From Phyllobacterium sp. 628 (lineage in GTDB: Bacteria > Pseudomonadota > Alphaproteobacteria > Rhizobiales > Rhizobiaceae): a stretch of DNA of 64,000 bases. Under the pieces are notes generated by a model. It did not search any database and had not been told where the DNA came from. It saw nothing but the letters and a program-made list of their open reading frames with translations. Numbering within the stretch: position 1 is the stretch's first letter; every line of letters starts with the position of its first letter. The position numbers and the translations under genes were made by a program. This document shows, one piece after another, positions 37,707-47,076 of the stretch. Where the stretch lies: positions 62,001-126,000 of the forward strand of contig NZ_CP050300.1 of NCBI RefSeq assembly GCF_014189505.1, given 5' to 3'.

Positions 37707-40043
37707 TCACCTTCCCCTATCCGCTGATCGCAGCCGCTCGACCGCCATCAGAACCCGTTCCGGCGTTGCGGGAGCATCAAGACGGGGAGACATGCGATAA
37801 TCGGCAACACTGGCAACAGCCATGGAAAGCGCTTCCAGGACGGAGATTGCCAGCATGAAAGGCGGCTCACCAACGGCCTTTGACCGGCGGATCGTTTCTT
37901 CCCGATTGACCGACCAGCTTGCCAATTGCACATTGAACTGGCGCGGGCGGTCCGACGCGAGCGGTATCTTGTAGGTGGATGGCGCGTGCGTGCGCAGACG
38001 GCCCTTGGCATCCCACCATAATTCTTCCGTGGTCAGCCAGCCCATTCCCTGCACGAACGCACCTTCCACTTGCCCCAGATCAAGCGCCGGGTTCAGTGAC
38101 CGGCCAACATCATGCAAGATGTCGGTGCGGTCGACCTGATATTCGCCGGTGAGTGTATCGATACTGACTTCGGATACGGAGGCACCATAGGCAAAGTAAA
38201 AGAACGGACGCCCTTTGCCTTCGGCCCGGTTCCAATGGATTTTAGGTGTCTTGTAAAAGCCTGCGGCCGAGAGCTGCACGCGTGCGCCGTAAGCAAGTTT
38301 GATGAATTCCGGAAAAGGAATGAGCCGGTCGCCAACCCGAATAGTGTTCGGTTCAAAGAACACCTGTTCCTTCACCACGCCATAGTGTTCGACGGCAAAC
38401 TGGACAAGCCGGTCCTTGATCTGCTGCGCGGCATTCGCTGCTGCCATACCGTTGAGATCCGAGCCGGACGATGCTGCGGTCGCCGATGTATTCGGGACTT
38501 TGGCCGTCGTGGTCGCCGTCACCTTGACCCGATCAAGATCAACCTGAAATTCATCGGCAATGACTTGCGCGACTTTGGTATAAAGCCCCTGCCCCATCTC
38601 GGTGCCGCCATGGTTGAGATGGATCGAACCGTCCGTATAGACGTGCACCAGCGCACCGGCCTGATTGTATTCGGTCTTGGTGAACGAGATACCGAATTTC
38701 ACCGGCGTCAGCGCTATGCCGCGCTTAATGATCCGGCTGCCGCGATTGAAATCGATAATCGCCTTGCGCCGCGCCGCGTAGCCGGATGATGCCTCCAGCT
38801 CTGCAACGATTTGCGGAATGATATTGTCTTCCACCGTCTGATGATACGGCGTGATGTTGCGGTCTTCATTCCCATAGAAATTTGCCTTGCGAATATCCAG
38901 TGGGTCCTTGCCAAGTGCGTAAGCGATCTCCTCAATCATCCGTTCGCCGCCAACCATGCCCTGCGGGCCGCCAAAGCCACGAAACGCTGTGTTGGAAACC
39001 GTGTTGGTTTTCAGCGGCCGCGAGCGCAAGCGAACATTCGGATAGAAGTAGCAATTGTCCGCATGGAACAAGGCCCGGTCGGTCACCGGCCCGGAAAGAT
39101 CGGCCGAAAAACCGCAGCGCGCCGAAAAGGTTGCGTCGACAGCCTCAATACGCCCCGCATCGTCAAAGCCAAGATCATAGGCCACATGGAAGTCATGGCG
39201 TTTGCCCGTTGCCACCATATCGTCGTCGCGGTCCGGTCTGATCTTGACTGCGCGGTGATATTTTTTGGCAGCAACCGCCGCAACAGCAGCAAAAAGATTG
39301 GCCTGCGTTTCCTTGCCGCCGAAACCGCCACCCATGCGCCGGACATTCACGGTCACCGCATTGGACGGAACACCCAGGACATGCCCCACCATATGCTGGG
39401 TTTCGCTTGGGTGCTGGGTCGAGGAGAAAACCGTCACTTCGTCATCTTCGCCGGGAACGGCAAAAGCGATATGGCCTTCCAGATAAAAATGATCCTGACC
39501 GCCAATGCGCATCTCGCCCTGAATGCGGTTCTTCGCATTGGAAAGACCCGAGGCGATATCCCCGCGCTCCAGTTTCAGCGGGTCAATGACCAAGGGATAA
39601 TTGGCCTTCTCCGCTTCCAGAACATCAATGGCGTGGTCGAGATCGCGATACTCGATCTTGACCTTGGCAGCCGCTGCCCGCGCGTGCTGGCGTGTCTCTG
39701 CAATCACCGCAAAAATCGGCTGGCCATGAAATTCCACCTTGCCAACGGCGAAGACCGGATCGTCGTGCTTGCCAGCCGGACTAACGTCATTATGACCGGG
39801 AATGTCATCGGCTGTCAGGATGCCGATGACACCGGGACAGGCGGCAACCCCGGAAAAATCCATCGACAATATGTCCGCATGCGCACGCTGTGACAGGCCG
39901 AGATAGGCATGGAGCGTGTCGGAGGGTTCCGGCATATCATCGATATATTCGGCGGTGCCTGAAACATGTTTGTGGCCGGATTCATGCGGCTGCTGTTCGT
40001 GCACACCACCGCGAATACGCGCCATCGGTTGAATTGAGTTCAT
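37707..40043 (-). CDS. xdhB: Xanthine dehydrogenase, molybdopterin-binding subunit
   Basis: A 778-residue large subunit of the bacterial two-subunit xanthine dehydrogenase. MoCo motifs are GGGFGGKETQA near 330, FRGFGGPQG near 395 and, near the C-terminus, the catalytic glutamate in KAVGEPPFML. It oxidises hypoxanthine to xanthine and xanthine to urate. It starts at the ATG at 40043, just after GAGGAGCAGG and ten bases after xdhA; an upstream extension to 40100 overlaps xdhA and is unlikely. Confidence 0.95.
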   Translation of the reverse strand: MNSIQPMARIRGGVHEQQPHESGHKHVSGTAEYIDDMPEPSDTLHAYLGLSQRAHADILSMDFSGVAACPGVIGILTADDIPGHNDVSPAGKHDDPVFAVGKVEFHGQPIFAVIAETRQHARAAAAKVKIEYRDLDHAIDVLEAEKANYPLVIDPLKLERGDIASGLSNAKNRIQGEMRIGGQDHFYLEGHIAFAVPGEDDEVTVFSSTQHPSETQHMVGHVLGVPSNAVTVNVRRMGGGFGGKETQANLFAAVAAVAAKKYHRAVKIRPDRDDDMVATGKRHDFHVAYDLGFDDAGRIEAVDATFSARCGFSADLSGPVTDRALFHADNCYFYPNVRLRSRPLKTNTVSNTAFRGFGGPQGMVGGERMIEEIAYALGKDPLDIRKANFYGNEDRNITPYHQTVEDNIIPQIVAELEASSGYAARRKAIIDFNRGSRIIKRGIALTPVKFGISFTKTEYNQAGALVHVYTDGSIHLNHGGTEMGQGLYTKVAQVIADEFQVDLDRVKVTATTTAKVPNTSATAASSGSDLNGMAAANAAQQIKDRLVQFAVEHYGVVKEQVFFEPNTIRVGDRLIPFPEFIKLAYGARVQLSAAGFYKTPKIHWNRAEGKGRPFFYFAYGASVSEVSIDTLTGEYQVDRTDILHDVGRSLNPALDLGQVEGAFVQGMGWLTTEELWWDAKGRLRTHAPSTYKIPLASDRPRQFNVQLASWSVNREETIRRSKAVGEPPFMLAISVLEALSMAVASVADYRMSPRLDAPATPERVLMAVERLRSADRGR

Positions 40044-40053
40044 CGCCTGCTCC

Positions 40054-41535
40054 TCACCCGACAGCCGCTGCATAGCGGTTGAGCCGAACGTTCGTCTCAC
40101 CCGTGCTTTCCAGATAGAACCGGCGCAGCAGGTTTTGCGCGGTCAGCAACCGGTAGTCGGCGGAAGCGCGCCAATCCGTCAGCGGCGTAAAATCCGTGGC
40201 AAACTGTGAAACGGCATGATCGATTGTTTCTTCGGTCCAGCTCGAACCAATGAGTGCCTGCTCCACACTCCCGGCACGCTTTGGCGTTCCCGCCATGCCA
40301 CCAAATGCAATAATCGCCGTATCAACTTTGCCGTGCGCATCGAGGCTGATTTTGAATCCACCGCACACCGAAGAAATGTCTTCGTCCAGCCGTTTGGATA
40401 TCTTGTAGACGCCAAACTGTTCGCCGGGCTTGAGATAGGGAATGCGGATGGCCTCGACGAATTCACCGGGCAACCTGTCCTGTTTCCCATATTCGATGAA
40501 GAAGTTCTCGATGGGCACAGACCGGCGGACATTCCCCTTGCGCAGGAGCACCGTCGCGCCAAGTGCAATCAACAGAGGTGGCGTATCGCCAATAGGCGAA
40601 CCATTGGCAACGTTTCCACCGATCGTTCCCATGTTGCGGACCTGTTCGCCGCCAATGCGGTTCCAGAGTTCCGTCAATTGCGGAAAGTGCTGAATCACCA
40701 GCGGATAGGCATCGGTATAGCTGACACCGGCGCCAAATCTCAGACCATCCTGTTCCTCGGTCATCCCGCGCAGTTCATCCAGATGCGAAATGAAAACAAC
40801 CGGGCCAATTTCCCGCATGAACTTGGTCACCCACAGCCCGACATCGGTCGATCCCGCAACGATGGTTGATCCCGGATTGGCATCCATGAATTCTGCGAAA
40901 TCATCGAGGTCGGCTGGCAATACAAGGCGCTGCTTGCCGGCGCCGACTTCCACACGCCTGCCGTCTTTCAATGACAATAACTGCTCGCGCACGCGCGCAC
41001 GTTCCGTCACCAGCGGATCTTTGTTCACATCGCCCACCGCCGATATGCTTTCAGCTGCGCGGATAATCGCGGCATACCCGGTGCAGCGGCAGAGATTACC
41101 CTGCAATGCCTTTTCGATCTCCCGCACGTCCGGATGCGGGTTCTGCATCCACAGACCATAAAGTGACATGACAAAGCCTGGCGTGCAGAAGCCGCACTGT
41201 GAGGCATGGGTATCGACCATGGCGCGCTGCACCGGATGCAATGTTCCATCGCGTGCGGCCAGCGCCTCGACGGTGACCACATGGCAACCATCGAGCGAGC
41301 CGACAAACCGGATGCAGGCATTGACCGATTCATATTTGAGCTGACTGTCGGACAGGCGACCAACCAGCACCGTACAGGCGCCGCAATCGCCCTCCGCACA
41401 ACCCTCCTTGGTACCGCGCAACCGGCGCTCAAGCCGGAGAAAATCCAGCAACGTTTCCGTCGGGGAAATATCAGCAAGCTCGATCAGCTTGTCGTTCAGC
41501 AGAAAGCGGATGCTGTTGCGGATTGGAGTGTTCAT
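40054..41535 (-). CDS. xdhA: Xanthine dehydrogenase, Fe-S/FAD subunit
   Basis: A 493-residue small subunit. The plant-type [2Fe-2S] site is CAEGDCGACTV (with a later Cys in VNACIRF), the second [2Fe-2S] domain has QCGFCTPGF and CRCTGY near residues 115-155, and the FAD_binding_5 domain (about 200-370) has IVAGSTDVGLW and GGNVANGSPIGD. It passes electrons from XdhB to NAD. It follows uraH by six bases and precedes xdhB by ten. Confidence 0.96.
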   Translation of the reverse strand: MNTPIRNSIRFLLNDKLIELADISPTETLLDFLRLERRLRGTKEGCAEGDCGACTVLVGRLSDSQLKYESVNACIRFVGSLDGCHVVTVEALAARDGTLHPVQRAMVDTHASQCGFCTPGFVMSLYGLWMQNPHPDVREIEKALQGNLCRCTGYAAIIRAAESISAVGDVNKDPLVTERARVREQLLSLKDGRRVEVGAGKQRLVLPADLDDFAEFMDANPGSTIVAGSTDVGLWVTKFMREIGPVVFISHLDELRGMTEEQDGLRFGAGVSYTDAYPLVIQHFPQLTELWNRIGGEQVRNMGTIGGNVANGSPIGDTPPLLIALGATVLLRKGNVRRSVPIENFFIEYGKQDRLPGEFVEAIRIPYLKPGEQFGVYKISKRLDEDISSVCGGFKISLDAHGKVDTAIIAFGGMAGTPKRAGSVEQALIGSSWTEETIDHAVSQFATDFTPLTDWRASADYRLLTAQNLLRRFYLESTGETNVRLNRYAAAVG

Positions 41536-41541
41536 GGGAAG

Positions 41542-41913
41542 TCAGCTCCCCCGATAAGTTGAATAGCTGAAAGGCGAAACAAGCAACGGCACATGGTAGT
41601 GCGCCTGCTGATCGCTGATGCCGAAGCGGATCGGAATGATGTCAAGAAACGGCACATTGTCCGCTGCCTGCTGGCCACCGAAATACGCACCCACATGGAA
41701 GCGCAGTTCATAGGTTCCCAAACGCATATTGTCCCCTGTCAGCAGAGGGCTGTCGCAACGGCCATCATCATTGGTATGGGTACTTTGCACAGATGAGAAC
41801 CGGTCATTTTCCAGTCGCAGCAGGTCGATACGCAGCTTGGCAGCGGGTTTGCCGCTTGATACATCAAGCACATGGGTCGTCAGACGACCGCTTGCTTCAT
41901 TTTGAAGGCTCAT
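41542..41913 (-). CDS. uraH: 5-hydroxyisourate hydrolase (transthyretin-like)
   Basis: A 123-residue HIU hydrolase. It has the family N-terminus [13 protein letters not shown] with catalytic His, an Arg in LRIDLLRL, and the C-terminal signature YSTYRGS with the second catalytic residues. It hydrolyses 5-hydroxyisourate from PuuD to OHCU. The ATG at 41913 follows GGGAGGAAAG. It is the first gene of the xdh operon and diverges from the puuE-uraD fusion. Confidence 0.95.
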   Translation of the reverse strand: MSLQNEASGRLTTHVLDVSSGKPAAKLRIDLLRLENDRFSSVQSTHTNDDGRCDSPLLTGDNMRLGTYELRFHVGAYFGGQQAADNVPFLDIIPIRFGISDQQAHYHVPLLVSPFSYSTYRGS

Positions 41914-42092
41914 GAGCTTTCCTCCTCCCAAGGCGGACTTTGCAATTTTCCATCGCTCAATTTGCCCCTCCGTCCCGTCATGGGCTAGGCGGCGCTTGAT
42001 TACAGGACTTTCAAAATTTTCTAGGGGAATGGATTGCGCTTTATTTGATTATTCAAGGGATCAACTGAGTGCAGGCGAGGACGGATCACGTC
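41914..42092. promoter_or_regulatory. Divergent promoter of uraH-xdh and puuE-alc-allA
   Basis: A 179-base AT-richer gap between divergent purine operons. It contains TTGA-TTAT-TCAA at 42045-42056, a short palindrome that could be a regulator site. No assignment to LysR or IclR is possible from sequence alone. Confidence 0.35.
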
Positions 42093-43511
42093 ATGAAATA
42101 CCTCCGGGACATGCATGGATATGGCGCAAACCCGCCACACGCCCATTGGCCGGATGGTGCCAAGATCGCAATTCAGTTTGTTCTCAATTATGAGGAAGGC
42201 GGCGAAAATTGCGTTCTGCATGGCGATGCCTCTTCCGAAGCATTCCTGTCGGAAATCGTCGGCGCACAACCCTGGGCCGGACAACGGCACTGGAACATGG
42301 AATCGATGTACGAATATGGCGCACGCGCCGGTTTCTGGCGTCTGCATCGGCTGTTCACAGCAAAAAACGTGCCGGTCACCGTTTATGGCGTCGCTACGGC
42401 CTTGCAGCGCTCGCCCGCACAGGTCCGCGCCATGCAGGACGCCAATTGGGAGATCGCATCCCACGGTTTAAAATGGATCGATTACAAGGATTACACTCGG
42501 GAAGCAGAACGCGAGCATATGCTTGAGGCCATTCGGTTGCACACCGCCCTCACCGGCGAGCGGCCAAGGGGCTGGTACACCGGCCGTTGCTCCGTCAATA
42601 CAGTTGATTTAGCGACTGAGGAAGGCAGCTTTGAATATGTTTCGGACTCCTACGCTGATGATCTGCCCTATTGGCATGAAGCGGGTAACCGTCAGCAACT
42701 GATCATCCCCTATACGCTCGACGCCAATGACATGCGCTTTGCAACGCCTCAAGGGTTCAATGCCGGGGATCAATTCTTCTCCTATCTGAAGGACAGTTTC
42801 GACACGCTTTATGCCGAGGGTGAAGCTGGTTCGCCCAAGATGATGAGCATCGGCTTGCATTGCCGTCTGGCGGGTAGGCCCGGAAGGACAGCCGCTGTCG
42901 CCCGCTTCATCGACTATGTGCAAAGCCATGCGAATGTCTGGCTGGCCCGGCGTATCGATATTGCCCGGCACTGGGCAAAAGTTCATCCGGCTCGATCAAA
43001 CACAATTCGTCCCTCGGCGCTTGCTGAAGTGGCGTTTGTCGAACGCTTCGGCGGCGTCTTCGAACATTCCGACTGGATCGCCAAGCGCGCCTTCGCAGCA
43101 GAACTCTCCTATGCCAACGACAACGCCGAAGGGCTGCATGCTTCATTGGCAACCATCTTCCGCACGGCGTCCGAAGAGGAACGTCTCGGCGTTCTGCAGG
43201 CGCACCCGGATCTTGCTGGAAAGCTCGCCCAGGCCAAACGGCTGACCGCAAGCTCGACGATGGAACAAGCGTCGGCTGGACTGGATGCATTGACGGATGA
43301 TGAGCGCGCGCAGTTTCAGGCGCTCAATGGTCTTTATGTCGAGACCTTCGGCTTTCCCTTCATCATCGCCGTCAAGGATCACAGCAAGGACGAAATTCTT
43401 CAGGCCTTCAAGACGCGCATCGCCAATGACCGGCAAACCGAATTCAACACCGCATGCAGGCAGGTGGAGAGGATTGCTCTTCTCCGGCTGCAGGCCATGC
43501 TGCCAAACTAA
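42093..43511 (+). CDS. puuE: Bifunctional allantoinase PuuE / OHCU decarboxylase
   Basis: A 472-residue fusion. Residues 1-~300 are the PuuE polysaccharide-deacetylase-type allantoinase (IQFVLNYEEGGENC, WNMESMYEYGARAGFWRLHRLF, EIASHGLKWIDY, GWYTGRCSVNT). Residues ~310-472 are OHCU decarboxylase (UraD), with catalytic His in LQAHPDLAGKLA and the tail FGFPFIIAVKDHSK. It thus performs decarboxylation of OHCU to S-allantoin and ring opening to allantoate. The metal-free PuuE family differs from classical amidohydrolase allantoinase. I start at the ATG at 42093 (GAGGACGG upstream) rather than an upstream GTG. It is the first gene of the plus-strand operon with alc and allA. Confidence 0.94.
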   Translation: MKYLRDMHGYGANPPHAHWPDGAKIAIQFVLNYEEGGENCVLHGDASSEAFLSEIVGAQPWAGQRHWNMESMYEYGARAGFWRLHRLFTAKNVPVTVYGVATALQRSPAQVRAMQDANWEIASHGLKWIDYKDYTREAEREHMLEAIRLHTALTGERPRGWYTGRCSVNTVDLATEEGSFEYVSDSYADDLPYWHEAGNRQQLIIPYTLDANDMRFATPQGFNAGDQFFSYLKDSFDTLYAEGEAGSPKMMSIGLHCRLAGRPGRTAAVARFIDYVQSHANVWLARRIDIARHWAKVHPARSNTIRPSALAEVAFVERFGGVFEHSDWIAKRAFAAELSYANDNAEGLHASLATIFRTASEEERLGVLQAHPDLAGKLAQAKRLTASSTMEQASAGLDALTDDERAQFQALNGLYVETFGFPFIIAVKDHSKDEILQAFKTRIANDRQTEFNTACRQVERIALLRLQAMLPN

Positions 43512-43520
43512 GGAACGGAC

Positions 43521-44534
43521 ATGTCAAACACGACGGAACAGCTGCCCGCATTCGCGCGCAATTCAATCAATCTTGCCTCAGCGGGTCTTGGTGCAAAGCC
43601 GATCTTTGCAACGGACGAATTCTTTGCACCGCTGGCACGCATGCTCAATGATGATCCCGCGATCTTCTACCCAGAGAAGTTTGACGATCACGGCAAATGG
43701 ATGGATGGATGGGAAACCCGCCGCCGCCGTAGCACCGGGCACGATTACGCGATCATCGCGCTCGCAGCACCAGGGACCATTTCCGGTTTCGATGTTGATA
43801 CCGCGCACTTCACGGGCAACTATCCACCCGCATGCCGTATCGAAGCCTGCAACTCGGCCGCCGAGCCTGATGACGCCACTGTCTGGACCGAGGTGCTCGG
43901 CTTGAGCCAGTTAGGCGCTAGCGCCCACCACTTCTTTGCCTGCACATCAAAGACCGTATGGACCCATGTGCGCCTGCACATCCATCCGGATGGCGGCGTG
44001 GCACGGCTGCGTGTCTACGGCCAGCCTTCACTTAATACAGGCAACCTTAACGGTGAAACCCTCGATCTTGCCTCATCGCTGCTCGGCGGCCGTGTCGTTG
44101 CCATGTCCAATGCGCATTACGGCTATCACCGTTTGCTGGCACCGGGCCGCGGCATCAATATGGGTGACGGATGGGAAACCCGCCGTCGCCGTGAACCCGG
44201 CAATGACTGGATCATCGTCAAACTTGCAGCGCGCGGAACCGTCGAAAGTGCCGTCGTCGACACTGCACACTTCAAGGGTAACTATCCTGACTCCTGCTCC
44301 ATTCAGGTAGCCGATCTCGGCAATGCCGGGGAAAGCCTTGACGAACTGGTGGTCGCCTCATCCATGTTCTGGGAAGAAATCCTGCCGCAGCAGAAACTCG
44401 CGGCCGATACGATCCATGAATACGGCGCCAACCAGATTAAACAGAATGGTGCCGTCACCCATGCCCGGCTGAACATTTTCCCGGATGGCGGTGTGAGCAG
44501 GCTGCGCCTGTTCGGCAAGATCGCGAGCGAATAG
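43521..44534 (+). CDS. alc: Allantoicase
   Basis: A 337-residue protein with two copies of the allantoicase jelly-roll repeat: WMDGWETRRRR...HDYAIIALAAPGTI...DTAHFTGNYPPAC in the first half and MGDGWETRRRR...DWIIVKLAARGTV...DTAHFKGNYPDSC in the second. It hydrolyses allantoate to ureidoglycolate and urea. It starts nine bases after the fusion gene and is two bases from allA, so the three are one operon. Confidence 0.96.
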   Translation: MSNTTEQLPAFARNSINLASAGLGAKPIFATDEFFAPLARMLNDDPAIFYPEKFDDHGKWMDGWETRRRRSTGHDYAIIALAAPGTISGFDVDTAHFTGNYPPACRIEACNSAAEPDDATVWTEVLGLSQLGASAHHFFACTSKTVWTHVRLHIHPDGGVARLRVYGQPSLNTGNLNGETLDLASSLLGGRVVAMSNAHYGYHRLLAPGRGINMGDGWETRRRREPGNDWIIVKLAARGTVESAVVDTAHFKGNYPDSCSIQVADLGNAGESLDELVVASSMFWEEILPQQKLAADTIHEYGANQIKQNGAVTHARLNIFPDGGVSRLRLFGKIASE

Positions 44535-44536
44535 AG

Positions 44537-45028
44537 ATGCGCGAGATCATCGCTCAACCCTTGACCCGTGAGGCTTTCCGACCTTTCGGGGACGTGATTG
44601 AAGTGGAGGGCTCAGCAAGCTTCCCGATCAATCATGGCATGTGCGACCGCTATCACGATCTGGCAAAGGTCGAAACTACGGGCGAAAACGCGCGCACGCT
44701 TATCAGCCTGTTGCGTGGCAAGCCTTACGAATTGCCGCTTGAACTCACCATGGTCGAACGGCATCCCTTTGGCAGTCAGGCCTTCGTGCCTCTGTCAGCC
44801 AATCCGTTTCTCGTTGTGGTCGCCCATGACCAGACAGATTGTGCCAGCTATCCCATTGCCTTTCTGACCAAGCCGGGTCAGGGCGTGAACATTCATCGCA
44901 ATGTCTGGCACGGCATTCTGACGCCGCTTGGCGGCGTCTCGGATTTTGTTGTTATTGATCGCGGCGGTGATGGCATCAACCTGCAGGAATATTTCTATAG
45001 CGAGCCATTCCTTATTCGCGAGAGCTAA
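44537..45028 (+). CDS. allA: Ureidoglycolate lyase
   Basis: A 163-residue cupin-fold AllA enzyme with an early AFRPFGDVIEV, then ERHPFGSQAFVPL, the metal-site-like stretch FLTKPGQGVNIHRNVWHGILTPL and VIDRGGDG. It splits ureidoglycolate to glyoxylate and urea, and glyoxylate then enters Gcl. It is the last gene of the operon and is followed by a strong terminator. Confidence 0.95.
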   Translation: MREIIAQPLTREAFRPFGDVIEVEGSASFPINHGMCDRYHDLAKVETTGENARTLISLLRGKPYELPLELTMVERHPFGSQAFVPLSANPFLVVVAHDQTDCASYPIAFLTKPGQGVNIHRNVWHGILTPLGGVSDFVVIDRGGDGINLQEYFYSEPFLIRES

Positions 45029-45030
45029 AA

Positions 45031-45070
45031 ACAACAAAGCCGCCGCTTCACCGGCGGCGGCTTTGTTTGT
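45031..45070. terminator. Terminator between allA and the deaminase gene
   Basis: CAAAGCCGCCG at 45035-45045 and CGGCGGCTTTG at 45055-45065 form an 11-base stem, with A and T tracts outside. It serves both convergent genes. Confidence 0.9.
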
Positions 45071-45082
45071 TCACTCAACTAT

Positions 45083-45688
45083 TTAATTCAGCGGGATGGA
45101 ATTCTGATCTTTCCCGGACTGATATTGGTTCGACAGAACCGTATATTTACCGGCAATTGTTTCAACACGGTGCTTCAGCCGCTCCCGATCAGGCTCGGAT
45201 ATGTCTGAGATCAGCTTCGTTATGGAATAGCTTTTCCAGAAAGCATTCTCCGTATTGTAGCCGCCGGGTTCCAGTGTGAAGACCTCCTTGAGAATCTTAA
45301 GATCATGTGGAATGGCAAATGCGTCGCGTGAATCTTCATGGCTGAAGAAATAATAAAAGTTGTCAAAGCCAGCCCAGGTAATGGCCGAAAGACACATTGA
45401 GCAAGGCTCGTGCGTCGACAGGAAGATCAGGTCTTTTGCGTCCGGCCGCTTTTCGCCGTTCATTTCGTAAAAACGTTTCAGTGTGTGAACCTCGCCATGC
45501 CATAGCGGGTTTTCCGTTTCATTGTTCGTTTCGGCCAACACAACGGACAGATCCGATTTCCGTAGCAATGCTGCACCGAATATCTTGTTGCCTGCCGCTA
45601 CGCCCTGTTCGGTCATGGGGATGATTTGATGCTCCATGGCATCAAGCAGTGCATCGATAACATTGACCGGCAATATTTTCTCATTCAT
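45083..45688 (-). CDS. CMP/dCMP deaminase-fold nucleoside or base deaminase
   Basis: A 201-residue zinc deaminase with ligand His and catalytic Glu in LWHGEVHTL and the two Cys ligands in THEPCSMCLSA. The fold includes TadA, cytosine deaminase and the CDA-type guanine deaminase. It sits next to a purine permease but GuaD is already present, so this could act on adenine, isoguanine, a nucleoside or an oxidised base; the substrate is not set by sequence. Start ATG 45688 gives the natural N-terminus; an upstream start at 45721 would add 11 residues. Confidence 0.85.
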   Translation of the reverse strand: MNEKILPVNVIDALLDAMEHQIIPMTEQGVAAGNKIFGAALLRKSDLSVVLAETNNETENPLWHGEVHTLKRFYEMNGEKRPDAKDLIFLSTHEPCSMCLSAITWAGFDNFYYFFSHEDSRDAFAIPHDLKILKEVFTLEPGGYNTENAFWKSYSITKLISDISEPDRERLKHRVETIAGKYTVLSNQYQSGKDQNSIPLN

Positions 45689-45783
45689 CGGAAACAGCCT
45701 CTTTGTGGGGATGGAATACAACCATCAGTCAGGCAAGACGTGCGATGGCCCGGATACGATTATTGCAGCCGGGCCGATCCACA

Positions 45784-47076
45784 TTATACCGGGAACAGAG
45801 TGTAGCGAACGACAAAGAGGATCGCCACAAGCCACGTTGCCAGATGAATATCCTTCACCCGCCCGGTCAGCGACTTCAGCACAACGTAGCTGATGAAGCC
45901 AAACGCGAGACCGTTGGCGATCGAGTAGGTGAAGGGGATCATCAATGCGGTGAGTGCCGCTGGGGTGGCTTCCGTGATATCACCCCATTCAATATCGACG
46001 AGCTCGCGCATCATCAGACCGGCGACGTAGAGCAAGGCTGGTGCTGTTGCGTATCCGGGAACCGAGCCCGCCAGCGGTGCAATGAACAAAGCCGCCAAAA
46101 ACAACACCGCAATCGTCAGCGCTGTCAGGCCTGTGCGTCCGCCTGCCTGAACGCCCGAGGCGCTTTCGACATAGGCCGTGGTACTGCTCGTGCCCAACAG
46201 CGAACCGGCAACGATTGCCGTGCTGTCAGCAAACAGAGCTCGACCGAGGCGATTGGGCTTACCCTCTTCAATCAATCCCGCACGTTTGCTGACGCCGATC
46301 AATGTTCCTGTTGCATCGAAAACCTCAACGAGTACGAACACCAGAATGACCTGCAGGAGTCCTGTGTGCAGAGCACCCATAATATCCAGTTGCAGGAATG
46401 TCGGAGCAAGGCTTGGCGGTGCCGAGAAGACGCCTTTGAACTCACTCGCGCCTGTCAGCATCGACAGGACCGTCACAACCAGAATACCGATCAGGATTGC
46501 ACCGCGTATCTTCAGCGCATCCAAAACTGCGATCACGAAGAAGCCCAAAATAGCGAACAGGGCGCTCGCGCTGCCCAGATGGCCAAGCCCGATAAACGTT
46601 GCCGGATTGGCGACGATGATACCCGAGTTTTTCAAGGCGATGAACGCCAGAAAGAGACCGATACCTGCCGCGATGGAACTGCGCAGCGATTTGGGAATGC
46701 CCGCGACCAGCCAGCTGCGGACACCCGTGACGGTCAGTACGAGAAAAATACATCCGGAGATGAAAACAGCGCCCAGCGCCTGTTGCCAGGTAAAGCCCAT
46801 GGCCGCGACGACTGTGAAAGCGAAGAAGGCATTGAGGCCCATGCCGGGCGCCATGCCGATTGGCCAGTTGGCGACAAGCGCCATGACCAGCGAGCCGAGC
46901 GCTGCTGCGATACAGGTCGCAACAAAGATGGCGTTGCGGTCCATTCCCGTTGACGACAGAATATCTGGATTGACAAAAATAATGTACGACATCGTCAGGA
47001 ATGTCGTCAGACCAGCAAGCATTTCGACGCGCACTGATGTGTTGTGTTCTCTCAGCTTGAAAAGCTTTTCGAGCAT
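45784..47076 (-). CDS. NCS2 purine permease (AzgA/GhxP-like)
   Basis: A 430-residue polytopic permease of the adenine/guanine/hypoxanthine NCS2 clade. Features are the N-terminal EMLAGLTTFLTMSYIIFVNPDIL, GMGLNAFFAFTVV in the substrate-site region, and GTSSTTAYVESASGVQAGGRTGLTAL in helix 10. It should import purine bases for the pathway encoded to its left by proton symport. The ATG at 47076 has GGGGGAGG upstream. The deaminase gene lies 95 bases downstream on the same strand. Confidence 0.93.
   Translation of the reverse strand: MLEKLFKLREHNTSVRVEMLAGLTTFLTMSYIIFVNPDILSSTGMDRNAIFVATCIAAALGSLVMALVANWPIGMAPGMGLNAFFAFTVVAAMGFTWQQALGAVFISGCIFLVLTVTGVRSWLVAGIPKSLRSSIAAGIGLFLAFIALKNSGIIVANPATFIGLGHLGSASALFAILGFFVIAVLDALKIRGAILIGILVVTVLSMLTGASEFKGVFSAPPSLAPTFLQLDIMGALHTGLLQVILVFVLVEVFDATGTLIGVSKRAGLIEEGKPNRLGRALFADSTAIVAGSLLGTSSTTAYVESASGVQAGGRTGLTALTIAVLFLAALFIAPLAGSVPGYATAPALLYVAGLMMRELVDIEWGDITEATPAALTALMIPFTYSIANGLAFGFISYVVLKSLTGRVKDIHLATWLVAILFVVRYTLFPV

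Noticed and set aside
38811..39893. A 360-codon plus-strand open frame
   Set aside because: Antisense to xdhB, which carries all molybdopterin motifs.
45703..46953. A 416-codon plus-strand open frame
   Set aside because: Antisense to the NCS2 permease; product is rich in Cys, Arg and Gln, typical of shadows of hydrophobic proteins.
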